Assembly: GCA_021413845.1 (NCBI GenBank)
Contig: JAIOPP010000069.1
Location: forward strand, 1-64,000
DNA: 64,000 nt
Origin: Planctomycetia bacterium
GTDB taxonomy: Bacteria; Planctomycetota; Planctomycetia; Pirellulales; PNKZ01
Direction: 5' to 3'
Shown here: positions 1 through 7,881 of the stretch, piece after piece
How positions within the stretch are numbered: position 1 is the first letter of the stretch
How the letters are laid out: each line of letters opens with the position of its first letter
The notes under the pieces: model-generated
What the model was told of the DNA's origin: nothing
Database searches by the model: none
What the model saw: only the letters and a program-made list of their open reading frames with translations
Program-made: the position numbers and the translations under genes

Positions 1-2
1 TG

Positions 3-125
3 ATCCGCAGCGCGGCGGAGCGAACCGTCGCAGGCTTGTGGCGCCGCTGCGGCGAACTCGTCACCCGCTTCCAAGAATCCGAATGCCGAAACTACTTCCG
101 AAACTCAGGATACCGCTACAATTAA
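3..125 (+). CDS. C-terminal end of an IS630-type transposase (partial, cut by window start)
   Basis: An open frame enters from the left edge and stops at TAA 123-125. Its 40 visible residues contain SAAERTVAGLW and finish with CRNYFRNSGYRYN. This matches the usual end of IS630-family DDE transposases, where a short helix with an AERT-like motif is followed by a C-x-NYFR-x-x-GY tail. The catalytic DDE residues would lie upstream, outside the window, so I cannot tell whether the element is intact. No inverted repeat is obvious in the bases after the stop. The family call rests on a short stretch and could be confirmed only with the preceding sequence. Confidence 0.65.
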   Translation: MRSAAERTVAGLWRRCGELVTRFQESECRNYFRNSGYRYN

Positions 126-173
126 TTGCAATGCGCTCTAAGCGATTCGCCGACGTCTGACACACGGCTTGAA

Positions 174-1244
174 TCAGAATGCCGCGGCATCGCCGAAGCG
201 ACGGCGTAAGGCCTTTCCCCAGCGCAGCGCCCGCGAGGCCACTCCGCTTGGTCGTTTCGATTGCGCTCGATAGATCGTACGCGATGCATTGCTCCAGGCC
301 CTCAACCACGGGCGCGGCTTCACACCGAGATCGAGCTTTTGATCGCCTCGCCGCATGGAGTCGCACATCATCGCGGCGGCCAGCGCTTCGCCGGGTTGAT
401 CGACGATATACCGAGCATCGAAACCGGCATCGACGACCGTAACGCTCCCGCCGCACACGTAGCCGTAAACGAAGGCCGCCGGAGCGTCGTCGACGTAGAG
501 CAGATTGACGTCGAGCGTGCCGTTGCGCGCGGCCTCGACATGCAACTCGCGCATCATCGCGTGGCCGTGTAAGAGCGAATCGGCATGGCCGTCGCCGGCG
601 CGAGCGATCGCGAGGCAATCGTCGAAAAGTTCTAGGCGCGGTTCCGCATCGCCGTGCATAACTCCTTCCGGCCGATAGCGCACATACTCGACACGAGGGT
701 CTTGAAGTCGAACCGACGGCATCCGCGCAGGCATTCGAGCGACGTCTTCGGGCATGGCGAGTGAGATCGTCGAACGAGTTTGCCAAGCCGCGACTTCGGC
801 TGGGATACGGGCGACGTGAAGCGCCGTCTTCGTGCGGCCGTGGTCGACCGCTTCGACATCGATTCCTTCGAGATCCAGAATGTCCCATTCCGTGGGATGT
901 CGCATGAGATATTGCATAGCTTCCAGCAAGACGAAGGTCGGTTGGCTTCCAATCGGCCCGCAGCATCCCAGGCCCGCGAGAACGGGATAGCGCAGCGTGC
1001 GAAACGGTCCGAACCGCGAGCTCTCCGTGAGCAAAACCAGCGGCACGATGCCGAGAATTTCATCGTCGTCGCAAATGAACAAAGCCCGCAACGCCACCCG
1101 ATCGCTTTGCAAACGCACGAACGCAGCCAGCCAATCAAGCGATTGCGTAAACCACGGTTGGCTGCCGGCGCGCCAAAGCGCGGTCCACGCCAAGCGATAC
1201 GACTCTAATTGTTCGACGTCGCGGATTTCGAAAGTTCGTAGCAC
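174..1244 (-). CDS. CelD/BcsL-like GNAT-fold acetyltransferase
   Basis: A 356-residue protein with the layout of the CelD (cellulose biosynthesis) group of GNAT-fold proteins. The N-terminal part has the typical W-x-x-L...P-W-F-x-S-x-x-W-L start (residues about 20-40), then ALFICDDDEILGIVPLVL. The C-terminal half has the acyl-CoA-fold strand run LDVNLLYVDDAPAAFVYGYV and DLGVKPRPWLRAW. Such proteins are usually cytosolic and transfer acyl groups in polysaccharide or capsule modification; the substrate here is unknown. The frame opens with GTG at 1242-1244, with no strong Shine-Dalgarno sequence. It is a single gene, divergent from ygiQ, and no polysaccharide cluster is next to it. Confidence 0.75.
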   Translation of the reverse strand: MLRTFEIRDVEQLESYRLAWTALWRAGSQPWFTQSLDWLAAFVRLQSDRVALRALFICDDDEILGIVPLVLLTESSRFGPFRTLRYPVLAGLGCCGPIGSQPTFVLLEAMQYLMRHPTEWDILDLEGIDVEAVDHGRTKTALHVARIPAEVAAWQTRSTISLAMPEDVARMPARMPSVRLQDPRVEYVRYRPEGVMHGDAEPRLELFDDCLAIARAGDGHADSLLHGHAMMRELHVEAARNGTLDVNLLYVDDAPAAFVYGYVCGGSVTVVDAGFDARYIVDQPGEALAAAMMCDSMRRGDQKLDLGVKPRPWLRAWSNASRTIYRAQSKRPSGVASRALRWGKALRRRFGDAAAF

Positions 1245-1481
1245 GTTCGGCCGTCCGGAGTTTTGCGCGTGAGGACGGAAGCGGAACGAAGCAACGCGCG
1301 TGCCTGAGAGCTGGATCAGCCGACGCAGGACACTTCCAGATAGGCGGAATGCCTTTGTTTCGCGGCGATAAGTTTTTACGAGTGGAACCTAAAGAAACGG
1401 GTCATTCACTGACGAACGTGGCGTTTAGGCAACATCTGCGGCCTGTCGGCAACACAGGCGTCTGACTAGAATGAAGGTCTT

Positions 1482-3542
1482 ATGGCTACCGCGTTCAGCA
1501 ACACCTCGCTTCTGCCGATCATCGACGTCCCCGTCGTGGGGCGCAGCTCCGGCAATCTCAAGCGAGCGACTCCTCCGCTGCCGATGACGCGCGCCGAGAT
1601 GCAAGCCCGCGGTTGGGACGAAGTCGATATCGTGTTCGTCACCGGCGATGCCTACGTCGACCACCCGAGTTTTGCGATGGCGCTCTTGGGGCGGCTGCTC
1701 GAAGACGCCGGGTATCGGGTCGCGATCTTAAGCCAGCCCGATTGGCTGACGGTAAATCCGTGGCGCGAGTTCGGTCGTCCTCGTCTGTTTTTCGCGATCA
1801 GCGCGGGAAACATGGACTCGATGATCAATCACTACACGGCGAATCGCAAAGTACGGAACGACGACGCCTATAGCCCAAGCGGTCAGATCGGCCGCCGGCC
1901 CGATCGCGCTACGCTGGCCTATTGCCAACGCTCGCGCGAAGCATATCCGGGCGTTCCCGTGATCGCCGGCGGAGTGGAAGCGAGCTTACGTCGGCTGGCG
2001 CACTACGACTATTGGAGCGACAAGGTTCGCCGTTCGATCATTCTCGACTCCAAGGCCGACTTGCTCGTCTACGGCATGGGAGAGCGCGGCATTATCGAAG
2101 TCGCCGATCGACTGGCGGCCGGGCAAACGGTGCGCGATTTGCGCGACATGCGCGGTGTCGTCTATCGGCTCGGCGCCGCAGAGAAACCGCCGGAAGATGA
2201 ACATACGGCGCTGTTGCCGTCGTATGAAGAAGCTTCGACCGACGTGAAAGCGTTCGCCGTGATGACGCGCATCGCGCACCATGAGACGAATCCTTACAAC
2301 GCCAAACGGCTCGTGCAGTTTCATGGCCGCGAAGCGATCGTAGCGAACCCGCCGCAGCTTCCCCTCGCGCAGCCCGAGATGGACCGCGTGTATGGGATCA
2401 CGTTCACGCGCAAGCCGCATCCGAGCTACGGCGGCCAAACGATTCCCGCCTACGAAGTCGTGAAAGACTCCGTGCAGATTATGCGCGGCTGCTTCGGCGG
2501 CTGCACGTTCTGCTCGATCACGGCGCACGAAGGCCGGATCATTCAAAGCCGGAGTGCCGACAACGTGATGGCCGAGGTCCGGCAAATGGCGGCCGACCCG
2601 AAGTTCTCCGGCGTCGTAAGCGACATCGGCGGGCCGACGGCGAACATGTATGAGATGCGCTGCACGAAGCCCGAGGTCGAAGCGGTTTGCCGTCGCTTGT
2701 CGTGCGTGCATCCGACGATCTGCAAACTGCTCGGCACCGACCACGCGCCGCTTATCGATTTGATGCAGCAAGTGCGCGAAGCGCCGGGCGTGAAGAAGGT
2801 GTTCGTCGCCTCGGGCATTCGGATGGATCTCGCACGCCGCAGCCCGGAATACATGCAAGAGTTGGCTTCGCACCATGTCGGCGGATTGCTCAAGGTAGCG
2901 CCGGAGCATACCGATCCGCATGTGCTGGAAATGATGAAAAAGCCGGACTCCGACGACTTTTTGAAGTTCGACGAAGAGTTTAAGAAGGCTTCGACGAAGG
3001 CCGGCAAGAAGCAATATCTCGTACCGTACTACATCGCCAGCCATCCCGGCAGCGACCTGAATGCGATGATCGATCTCGCGCTGTTTCTGAAGCGCAATCA
3101 TTACAAGCCGGATCAGGTTCAAGACTTTATTCCGAGCCCGTTCGATATCGCCGCCTGCATGTACCACACAGGCCTCGACCCATTCACGATGAAGCCGGTC
3201 TACACGGCGAAGCATCTGCGCGATCGTAAGTTGCAGCGCGCGTTGTTGCAGTTCTTCAAGCCGGACAACTACTTCGAAGTGCGACAAGCGCTCGAGCAAG
3301 CCGGGCGGCAAGACCTTATCGGCGAAGGGTGCGATTGCCTGATCGGTTCTCGTCCTCCCAAGCAAGCGCTCGATAAACGTCGCAAGAAAGCGAACGAATC
3401 GTTGCGCGAGCAGCGACAAGGGGATCACATTCGCGACAAGCCGAAGCCGCAAGACGGCGCCGGCTCCGCCGAGAACAAGAACAAGAGCACCGGCTATCGA
3501 CCGCATCGCAAAACGCAAACGCGGCGCGACGGCAAGCGGTAA
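1482..3542 (+). CDS. ygiQ: YgiQ-family radical SAM protein (UPF0313)
   Basis: A 686-residue cytosolic radical S-adenosylmethionine protein. The family N-terminus is clear ([17 protein letters not shown] at about residues 49-65), including the YgiQ-specific GGVEASLRR and [13 protein letters not shown]. The iron-sulfur cluster motif C-x3-C-x2-C is CFGGCTFC, with C337, C341 and C344. The basic, low-complexity tail (about residues 620-686: [22 protein letters not shown]) is a family habit. The biochemical reaction of YgiQ is not established. The start ATG has GAAGG eight bases upstream. The gene is followed after 87 bases by the TrmH-type methyltransferase on the same strand. Confidence 0.93.
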   Translation: MATAFSNTSLLPIIDVPVVGRSSGNLKRATPPLPMTRAEMQARGWDEVDIVFVTGDAYVDHPSFAMALLGRLLEDAGYRVAILSQPDWLTVNPWREFGRPRLFFAISAGNMDSMINHYTANRKVRNDDAYSPSGQIGRRPDRATLAYCQRSREAYPGVPVIAGGVEASLRRLAHYDYWSDKVRRSIILDSKADLLVYGMGERGIIEVADRLAAGQTVRDLRDMRGVVYRLGAAEKPPEDEHTALLPSYEEASTDVKAFAVMTRIAHHETNPYNAKRLVQFHGREAIVANPPQLPLAQPEMDRVYGITFTRKPHPSYGGQTIPAYEVVKDSVQIMRGCFGGCTFCSITAHEGRIIQSRSADNVMAEVRQMAADPKFSGVVSDIGGPTANMYEMRCTKPEVEAVCRRLSCVHPTICKLLGTDHAPLIDLMQQVREAPGVKKVFVASGIRMDLARRSPEYMQELASHHVGGLLKVAPEHTDPHVLEMMKKPDSDDFLKFDEEFKKASTKAGKKQYLVPYYIASHPGSDLNAMIDLALFLKRNHYKPDQVQDFIPSPFDIAACMYHTGLDPFTMKPVYTAKHLRDRKLQRALLQFFKPDNYFEVRQALEQAGRQDLIGEGCDCLIGSRPPKQALDKRRKKANESLREQRQGDHIRDKPKPQDGAGSAENKNKSTGYRPHRKTQTRRDGKR

Positions 3543-3560
3543 CGCCGCGGCATGGAGTGT

Positions 3561-3577
3561 TCGCGAAATCGCAAGCG
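3561..3577 (+). repeat. 17-base word repeated at 7775-7791
   Basis: TCGCGAAATCGCAAGCG lies 18 bases after the ygiQ stop. An identical copy lies 18 bases after the smpB stop. The core GCGA-AA-TCGC is a short hairpin. It may be a small dispersed element or a weak 3' structure; two copies in a GC-rich window could also be chance. Confidence 0.35.
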
Positions 3578-3629
3578 TCGTTGCGGTCATATTTGGTTAC
3601 GGTTCATTTTCTTCGTTGATTGACTTGCT

Positions 3630-4445
3630 ATGGTTTCCCCGTTGATTACCAGTTTGCAGAACCAACGGGTCAAAGATGCGGCGAAGCTCCGCGACGGCCG
3701 GCAGCGCGCGAAGCAGAAGCGGTTCCTCATCGACGGCGTCCGCGAACTCAACCGCGCGCTCGATGCCGGGCTCGCAATCTCCGAGGTGTTCACCTGCCCG
3801 GAGCTGTGCAAGAGCGATGTGGCGAGGCAGCTTCTTTCGCGGCTCGATCATGAACTGCCTGAAAGCGTGCAGCGAGTCACGCCCGAGGTGTTCGAGAAGC
3901 TCGCGTTCGGCGAACGGATCGAAGGGATCATCGCCGCCGCTCCGACGCCGACCCGCACGCTCGACGACCTCCAACTTCCGGACGACGCTCTGATCTGCGT
4001 CTTGGAAAGCATCGAGAAGCCGGGGAACGTCGGCGCGATTCTGCGCAGCGCCGATGCGGCGGGAGTCGCCGCCGTCGTGACGGCCGATGAACGGACCGAT
4101 CTCTACAACCCCAACGCCGTGCGAGCGTCGATGGGAACGATCTTCACCATGCCGACCGTAGCCACCGATGTCGAGACGATGCTCGCTTGGTTGCGCCGCC
4201 GCGGCTTCGCCATGTGGGCCGCGCGCGTCGGTGCGGGACCGGTCTATAGCGACGTCGCCTACCGCGGCCCGACGGCGATCATTCTCGGCAGCGAAGCCGA
4301 TGGCCTGTCGGCTCGCTTTTGGGCCGAAGATATTCGCCCGATGCACCTCCCGATGCTCGGACGCTCGGACAGCCTGAACGTCTCGGTCACCGCTGCGATC
4401 GTCTTCTACGAAGCGTTGCGACAACGCGGCACCGGTCGCGCCTGA
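3630..4445 (+). CDS. TrmH/SpoU-family RNA 2'-O-methyltransferase
   Basis: A 271-residue SPOUT methyltransferase. The N-terminal substrate-binding part resembles the L30e-like domain of 23S rRNA methyltransferases (LITSLQNQRVKDAAKLRDGR, then RFLIDGVRELNRALDAG). The three SpoU motifs are intact: N-x-G-A-I-x-R-x-A-x-A-x-G (NVGAILRSADAAG, about residues 132-144), the GSEADGLS loop (about 218-225), and PMLGRSDSLNVSVTAAIVFYE near the C-terminus. These form the SAM-binding knot and 2'-O-ribose methylation site. The target is probably rRNA (RlmB or TsnR-like), but RNA specificity cannot be read from the sequence. It starts with ATG and stands alone between ygiQ and a 308-base gap. Confidence 0.9.
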   Translation: MVSPLITSLQNQRVKDAAKLRDGRQRAKQKRFLIDGVRELNRALDAGLAISEVFTCPELCKSDVARQLLSRLDHELPESVQRVTPEVFEKLAFGERIEGIIAAAPTPTRTLDDLQLPDDALICVLESIEKPGNVGAILRSADAAGVAAVVTADERTDLYNPNAVRASMGTIFTMPTVATDVETMLAWLRRRGFAMWAARVGAGPVYSDVAYRGPTAIILGSEADGLSARFWAEDIRPMHLPMLGRSDSLNVSVTAAIVFYEALRQRGTGRA

Positions 4446-4753
4446 TTGCTCGAGAGAGTCGAGAGCGGCACGAAACGGGGACTTTTCCCGATTCCCGCTC
4501 GTTTTTTTGCCTCCTCTCCGTTTCCAAGCTATGGTTTCTATTACCAGGCAACCGGCATCATGGCGACGACTTTTCTCGTCCTCCTGAAGCCGGCTCCGCC
4601 GCACTTCCGTCCGGCTCATTTCAAGCTGTTTCTGCGTTGGATTCGATCGCTCCGTCGGTAGTCGAGCTATCACGCTCGACCCCGGCTGCGGCGATCGGTA
4701 GCACCTCTCCGAACGTTTCATTTTCGACCCGCACCACTGAGGAGTGTCGACTT
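4446..4753. other. Intergenic stretch of 308 bases
   Basis: No convincing gene, RNA or strong hairpin is visible. A 71-codon frame at 4446-4661 has no ribosome-binding site and no recognisable family features. The only clear signal is GAGGAGT at 4739-4745, which serves the small frame that follows. Confidence 0.5.
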
Positions 4754-4852
4754 ATGCGCATTCGTCGTCTCGCGTTGCAATCTCTAGCCTTTGTCGGAAT
4801 GGTTTACTTCTTCGGTTCCGTCGTGCCGTCCTTCGCCGGTTACATCGGCTAG
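4754..4852 (+). CDS. 32-residue hydrophobic small protein
   Basis: ATG at 4754 is preceded by a good Shine-Dalgarno sequence (GAGGAG, about 9 bases upstream) and opens a 32-codon frame. The peptide has a basic start (MRIRR), a hydrophobic stretch (LALQSLAFVGMVYFFGSVV) and ends SFAGYIG. It resembles a signal peptide or a single membrane helix with almost nothing after it. It could be a tiny membrane peptide, a leader, or the relic of a longer secreted protein. No family is recognised. Support is the start site and the composition, so existence is moderately likely and function unknown. Confidence 0.45.
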   Translation: MRIRRLALQSLAFVGMVYFFGSVVPSFAGYIG

Positions 4853-4910
4853 CCCGCGGTTCAGCGTTCGTTGATTTCGCCACTCTTCTCTTACGACGAT
4901 GCGGTAATCG

Positions 4911-5354
4911 ATGCTGACAGCGGAACCGAACGATCGGCGGAGTCTTCTTATTCAAGCGCGCATCTTGCTCGTCGACGACGGGCCCGATAGTCGCCGCATC
5001 CTTTCCTTCTTGCTCGCAAAGGCGGGAGCCGAAGTCGTCGTCGCCGACGATGGGCGACGCGCACTCAACATCTTCGACGCGCAGCGCGACGAAGGTCTCG
5101 CCTTCGATCTCGTCCTCACCGACATGGAGATGCCCGACATAGACGGCTACGAGCTGACGCGCATGCTGCGCCTTCGCGGCGAGACGCTGCCGATCGTGGC
5201 TTGCACGGCCTACACGGAGCACGCCGATATCGATGCGTGCTACGAAGCCGGCTGCTCGGCATATGTGGCGAAACCGATCGTGGCCGCGGACCTGTTGCGC
5301 ATCGTCGCCGACGCGCTCGACACGGCGGACGAGCCGGTCTTCTGTGCTTGCTGA
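4911..5354 (+). CDS. Stand-alone receiver-domain response regulator
   Basis: A 147-residue single-domain receiver. The acidic pair D22-D23 (ILLVDDG), phosphoacceptor D71 (LVLTDMEMPD), T99 (ACTA) and K121 (VAKP) are all in place, so phosphorylation and conformational switching should work. There is no DNA-binding or enzymatic output domain; the protein ends in a short tail with EPVFCAC. Single receivers act as phosphorelay shuttles, in chemotaxis-like signalling, or as titrating partners of histidine kinases. No kinase gene is nearby, so the partner is encoded elsewhere. The next gene, lipA, converges on it with 8 bases between the stops. Confidence 0.88.
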   Translation: MLTAEPNDRRSLLIQARILLVDDGPDSRRILSFLLAKAGAEVVVADDGRRALNIFDAQRDEGLAFDLVLTDMEMPDIDGYELTRMLRLRGETLPIVACTAYTEHADIDACYEAGCSAYVAKPIVAADLLRIVADALDTADEPVFCAC

Positions 5355-5362
5355 GGCAGGAA

Positions 5363-6415
5363 CTACGCTTCCGCCATCTCGCGCGCATGGTAGCTCGAGC
5401 GCACGAACGGCCCGCTCGCCACGCTGGTAAAACCGAGTTGCTTCGCGGTTGCGCCATATTCGTCGAATTCGGCCGGCGGCACGTAGCGAATCACCGGTAA
5501 ATGCTCGGGCGACGGCTGAAGATATTGGCCGAGCGTCAGCATATCGCAACCGGCATCGCGCAAGTCGGCGAGTACGTCGAATAGCTCCTCGCGCGTTTCG
5601 CCGAGGCCGAGCATCAGGCCGCTCTTCGTAAGAATCTTCGGATTGAGCCGCTTCACCGTGCGCAGCAGCTCCAACGTCCAACGATACTCGCTCTTCCGGC
5701 CGCGAACTTCGCGATAGAGCCGGGGCACGGTTTCCGTATTGTGATTGAACACTTCCGGCGCAGCCTCGACGATCCGCTCGACCGCTCCCGGCTTGCCGAG
5801 AAAGTCGGGCGTAAGGACTTCGACCGCGGCTCCGGTTCGTTCGCGCACCGCCAAGACACAACGATAGAAATGCTCGGCGCCGCCGTCTGCCAAGTCGTCG
5901 CGCGTCACGCTCGTGATCACGACATGCTTCAAGCCCATCCGGGCCGACGCCTCGGCGACGCGCTCCGGTTCATCATCTTCGAGCGGTTGCGTCTTCCCTT
6001 TCGCCACCGAACAAAATCCGCACGGCCGGGTGCAGACGTTGCCGAGGATCATGAAGGTCGCCGTCTTTTGCGAATAACACTCCATCCGGTTCGGGCACTT
6101 GGCGTTGTCGCAAACCGTTTCCAGCCGCAACTCGCTCAGCAGTTTCTCAGTGAAGTGGTTCGAGTTGCCGAGCGGGATGTTCTTCTTCAGCCAACGCGGC
6201 AACCGACGATCGACGGCACTTTGTGCGAGGCTCGAAGCACCGGAGCTTGTGCCGCCGATCTCGAACACTTGCGGCTCGGCCTCGAACGCGCCGATCGTCC
6301 CGCCGCCGCAAGATCCTCCGCCGCTGCCGCAGGAGCCGCCCGACGTTGCGGGTCCGCTTAGCACGTTCAACGAGATGATCGGCAATTCACGAAAGCTATC
6401 CGGCACGGGCAGCAT
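5363..6415 (-). CDS. lipA: Lipoyl synthase
   Basis: LipA inserts two sulfur atoms into a protein-bound octanoyl chain to make lipoyl cofactor. The 350-residue protein has the auxiliary cluster motif C102-x4-C107-x5-C113 (CDNAKCPNRMEC), the radical SAM motif C128-x3-C132-x2-C135 (CTRPCGFC) and the C-terminal RSSYHA serine that ligates the auxiliary cluster. The catalytic equipment is therefore complete. About 70 residues precede the conserved RLPRWLK, longer than usual, and they include a Gly/Ser/Cys stretch with C29 and C36. The start ATG lies inside the end of lipB (20-base overlap), implying a two-gene operon with coupled translation. Confidence 0.95.
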   Translation of the reverse strand: MLPVPDSFRELPIISLNVLSGPATSGGSCGSGGGSCGGGTIGAFEAEPQVFEIGGTSSGASSLAQSAVDRRLPRWLKKNIPLGNSNHFTEKLLSELRLETVCDNAKCPNRMECYSQKTATFMILGNVCTRPCGFCSVAKGKTQPLEDDEPERVAEASARMGLKHVVITSVTRDDLADGGAEHFYRCVLAVRERTGAAVEVLTPDFLGKPGAVERIVEAAPEVFNHNTETVPRLYREVRGRKSEYRWTLELLRTVKRLNPKILTKSGLMLGLGETREELFDVLADLRDAGCDMLTLGQYLQPSPEHLPVIRYVPPAEFDEYGATAKQLGFTSVASGPFVRSSYHAREMAEA

Positions 6416-7115
6416 CCTTCGGCGAGATCATGGTGCGAGCCAATAAGGGATGGCCCGTAAATAAATGATACCGCTCACACCCTAGCGCCGTCGACAGGGT
6501 GGAAACGATGCTTTGCCGAACGCTCGGCATTCGGACCTGTCGGCGCATCGCTCGAGCCAGCGAAATCGGCTCGGTCCCCTCCGTAGGATCGGTTGCGACG
6601 GCATGCAGCAGCCGATCGTCGAGGTCGACGTTCAAATACGCCCCGAAATAGCTAACGGAGCTCTTCACGGCCGCGGCGACGAACACAGCCTGCCCCGCGC
6701 GACTCCAAACACCCCGCCGACCGGCGCGCGGCACGCCGACGAAATGCAACTCCTCGCAGGCCATTTCGAGCCCGCGCTGCAAGCGCCGCACATATTCGCC
6801 GACGCTGTATCCGAAAGCCTTGAGGGGCAGAACGACGTAGACGGCCAGCTGCCCCGGCGCGTGCAGCAATGCTCCGCCGCCCCGATTCAACCAGCGCACT
6901 TCGATCTCGTCGCGTGCTAAGGTCGCATCGCTGAGGCGCACGTCGCTGCGCGAGCCGTGGCGGCCGATCGTGATGATCGGCGGATGTTCGCAAAGCAAGA
7001 TCGTCGCCGAGCGCTCGTTGTGCCCCGAGGCTTCATAGACGAGCCGTTGTTGCAGGGCGAGCACGTCGTCGAGCGGGAGCGTGCCGAGGAGATGGCAGCG
7101 CGCCGAGCCCTCCAT
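6396..7115 (-). CDS. lipB: LipB-like octanoyltransferase homologue lacking the catalytic Lys/Cys
   Basis: Family match: GRHG (52-55), RGGGALLHAPGQ (78-89), LQRGLE and LNVDLD fit the LipB fold, which carries octanoyl from acyl carrier protein to lipoyl domains. In active LipB enzymes the catalytic pair is Lys in a K-I-x-S/A-x-G motif and Cys in N-P-C-G. Here the first region reads AGQAVFVAAA (140-149) and the second AVATDPTEG (172-180), so both residues appear to be missing, and SFHG has become SYFG. The frame could open upstream (7157 or 7247). ATG 7113-7115 is preferred for its GGGAG site 10 bases upstream and because the family N-terminus begins there. It lies upstream of lipA in the same operon. 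Enzymatic activity is doubtful. Confidence 0.8.
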   Translation of the reverse strand: MEGSARCHLLGTLPLDDVLALQQRLVYEASGHNERSATILLCEHPPIITIGRHGSRSDVRLSDATLARDEIEVRWLNRGGGALLHAPGQLAVYVVLPLKAFGYSVGEYVRRLQRGLEMACEELHFVGVPRAGRRGVWSRAGQAVFVAAAVKSSVSYFGAYLNVDLDDRLLHAVATDPTEGTEPISLARAMRRQVRMPSVRQSIVSTLSTALGCERYHLFTGHPLLARTMISPKDAARAG

Positions 7116-7267
7116 CGCAGACTCGCTCCCGGCGTGATTCGACGCAGCTTCAGGCATGATGTCGGGTAGTTTGCGGGCCGGTTTCTTAGTAGTATGACGT
7201 CGAGCACCGAGCAACACTTCTCGGCGACTCCCAGCGCACTTTATCACGCGGCCGGAACGGAGAACAG

Positions 7268-7756
7268 GTGAACGCGAAGCAGAACGACAAGAGCGATCGC
7301 CGCGACGACAACGAACGGGTCGTTGCGCAGAACCGACGCGCGCGGCATGAATACGAAGTGCTCGATACGATCGAGTGCGGCATCGTGCTCGTCGGCAGCG
7401 AAGTGAAGACGCTGCGCAACGGCCGCGTAACGCTCGACGACGCTTACGGCAGCGTCAACAAAGGGGAAGTCTGGTTGATCGGCTGCGACATTCCCGAATA
7501 CACCGAAGCTAACCGCTTCAATCACGACCCGAAGCGGAAGCGTAAGTTGCTGCTGCATCATCGCGAGATCGAAAAGTTTGCGAGCAAGGCGTTTGAGAAA
7601 GGCCTGACGCTCGTTCCGCTCCGCTTATACTTCAAGCGCGGAAAAGCGAAGATCCTGCTCGGCATCTGCAAAGGCCGCCAACTCCACGACAAGCGCGAGA
7701 AGATGAAGAAAGAGACGATGAACCGCGACATTCAACGAGCGATGCGCCGGAACTGA
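7268..7756 (+). CDS. smpB: SsrA-binding protein SmpB
   Basis: SmpB binds tmRNA and brings it to stalled ribosomes for trans-translation. The 162-residue protein begins at GTG with GGAG about 7 bases upstream. Core motifs are complete: NRRARHEYEVLDTIECGIVLVGSEVKTLRNGRV region, the loop around DDAYGSV, and PKRKRKLLLHHREIEKF. The basic C-terminal tail (KGRQLHDKREKMKKE), which enters the mRNA channel, is also present. The N-terminal 20 residues are charged and variable. No ssrA gene is seen near it. It diverges from the lipoate operon. Confidence 0.96.
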   Translation: MNAKQNDKSDRRDDNERVVAQNRRARHEYEVLDTIECGIVLVGSEVKTLRNGRVTLDDAYGSVNKGEVWLIGCDIPEYTEANRFNHDPKRKRKLLLHHREIEKFASKAFEKGLTLVPLRLYFKRGKAKILLGICKGRQLHDKREKMKKETMNRDIQRAMRRN

Positions 7757-7774
7757 CGACGCGATCTAGCGCTC

Positions 7775-7791
7775 TCGCGAAATCGCAAGCG
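7775..7791 (+). repeat. Second copy of the 17-base word at 3561-3577
   Basis: Identical to TCGCGAAATCGCAAGCG found after ygiQ, again 18 bases past a stop codon (smpB). It is followed by about 60 bases rich in pyrimidines before the purine nucleoside phosphorylase start. Confidence 0.35.
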
Positions 7792-7881
7792 ACGAACGGT
7801 CTCTATCGTCAACGCATTGTTCACTTTTCTTTTCTTGGCTCTTTTCTGGTTTCTAGTTTCTGCCTTCTGATTTTTATCTCC

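Noticed and set aside
1986-3590. Long antisense open frame of 534 codons over ygiQ
   Set aside because: It is a shadow of a GC-rich gene with strong third-position bias; its peptide is Arg/Leu/His-rich with no motif, and the sense frame has full family motifs.
4446-4661. 71-codon frame after the TrmH-type gene
   Set aside because: No ribosome-binding site, and no family or composition signal separate from chance.
7792-7881. Pyrimidine-rich leader before the phosphorylase gene as a riboswitch
   Set aside because: The stretch is rich in T and C but shows no paired stems or known purine-riboswitch core.
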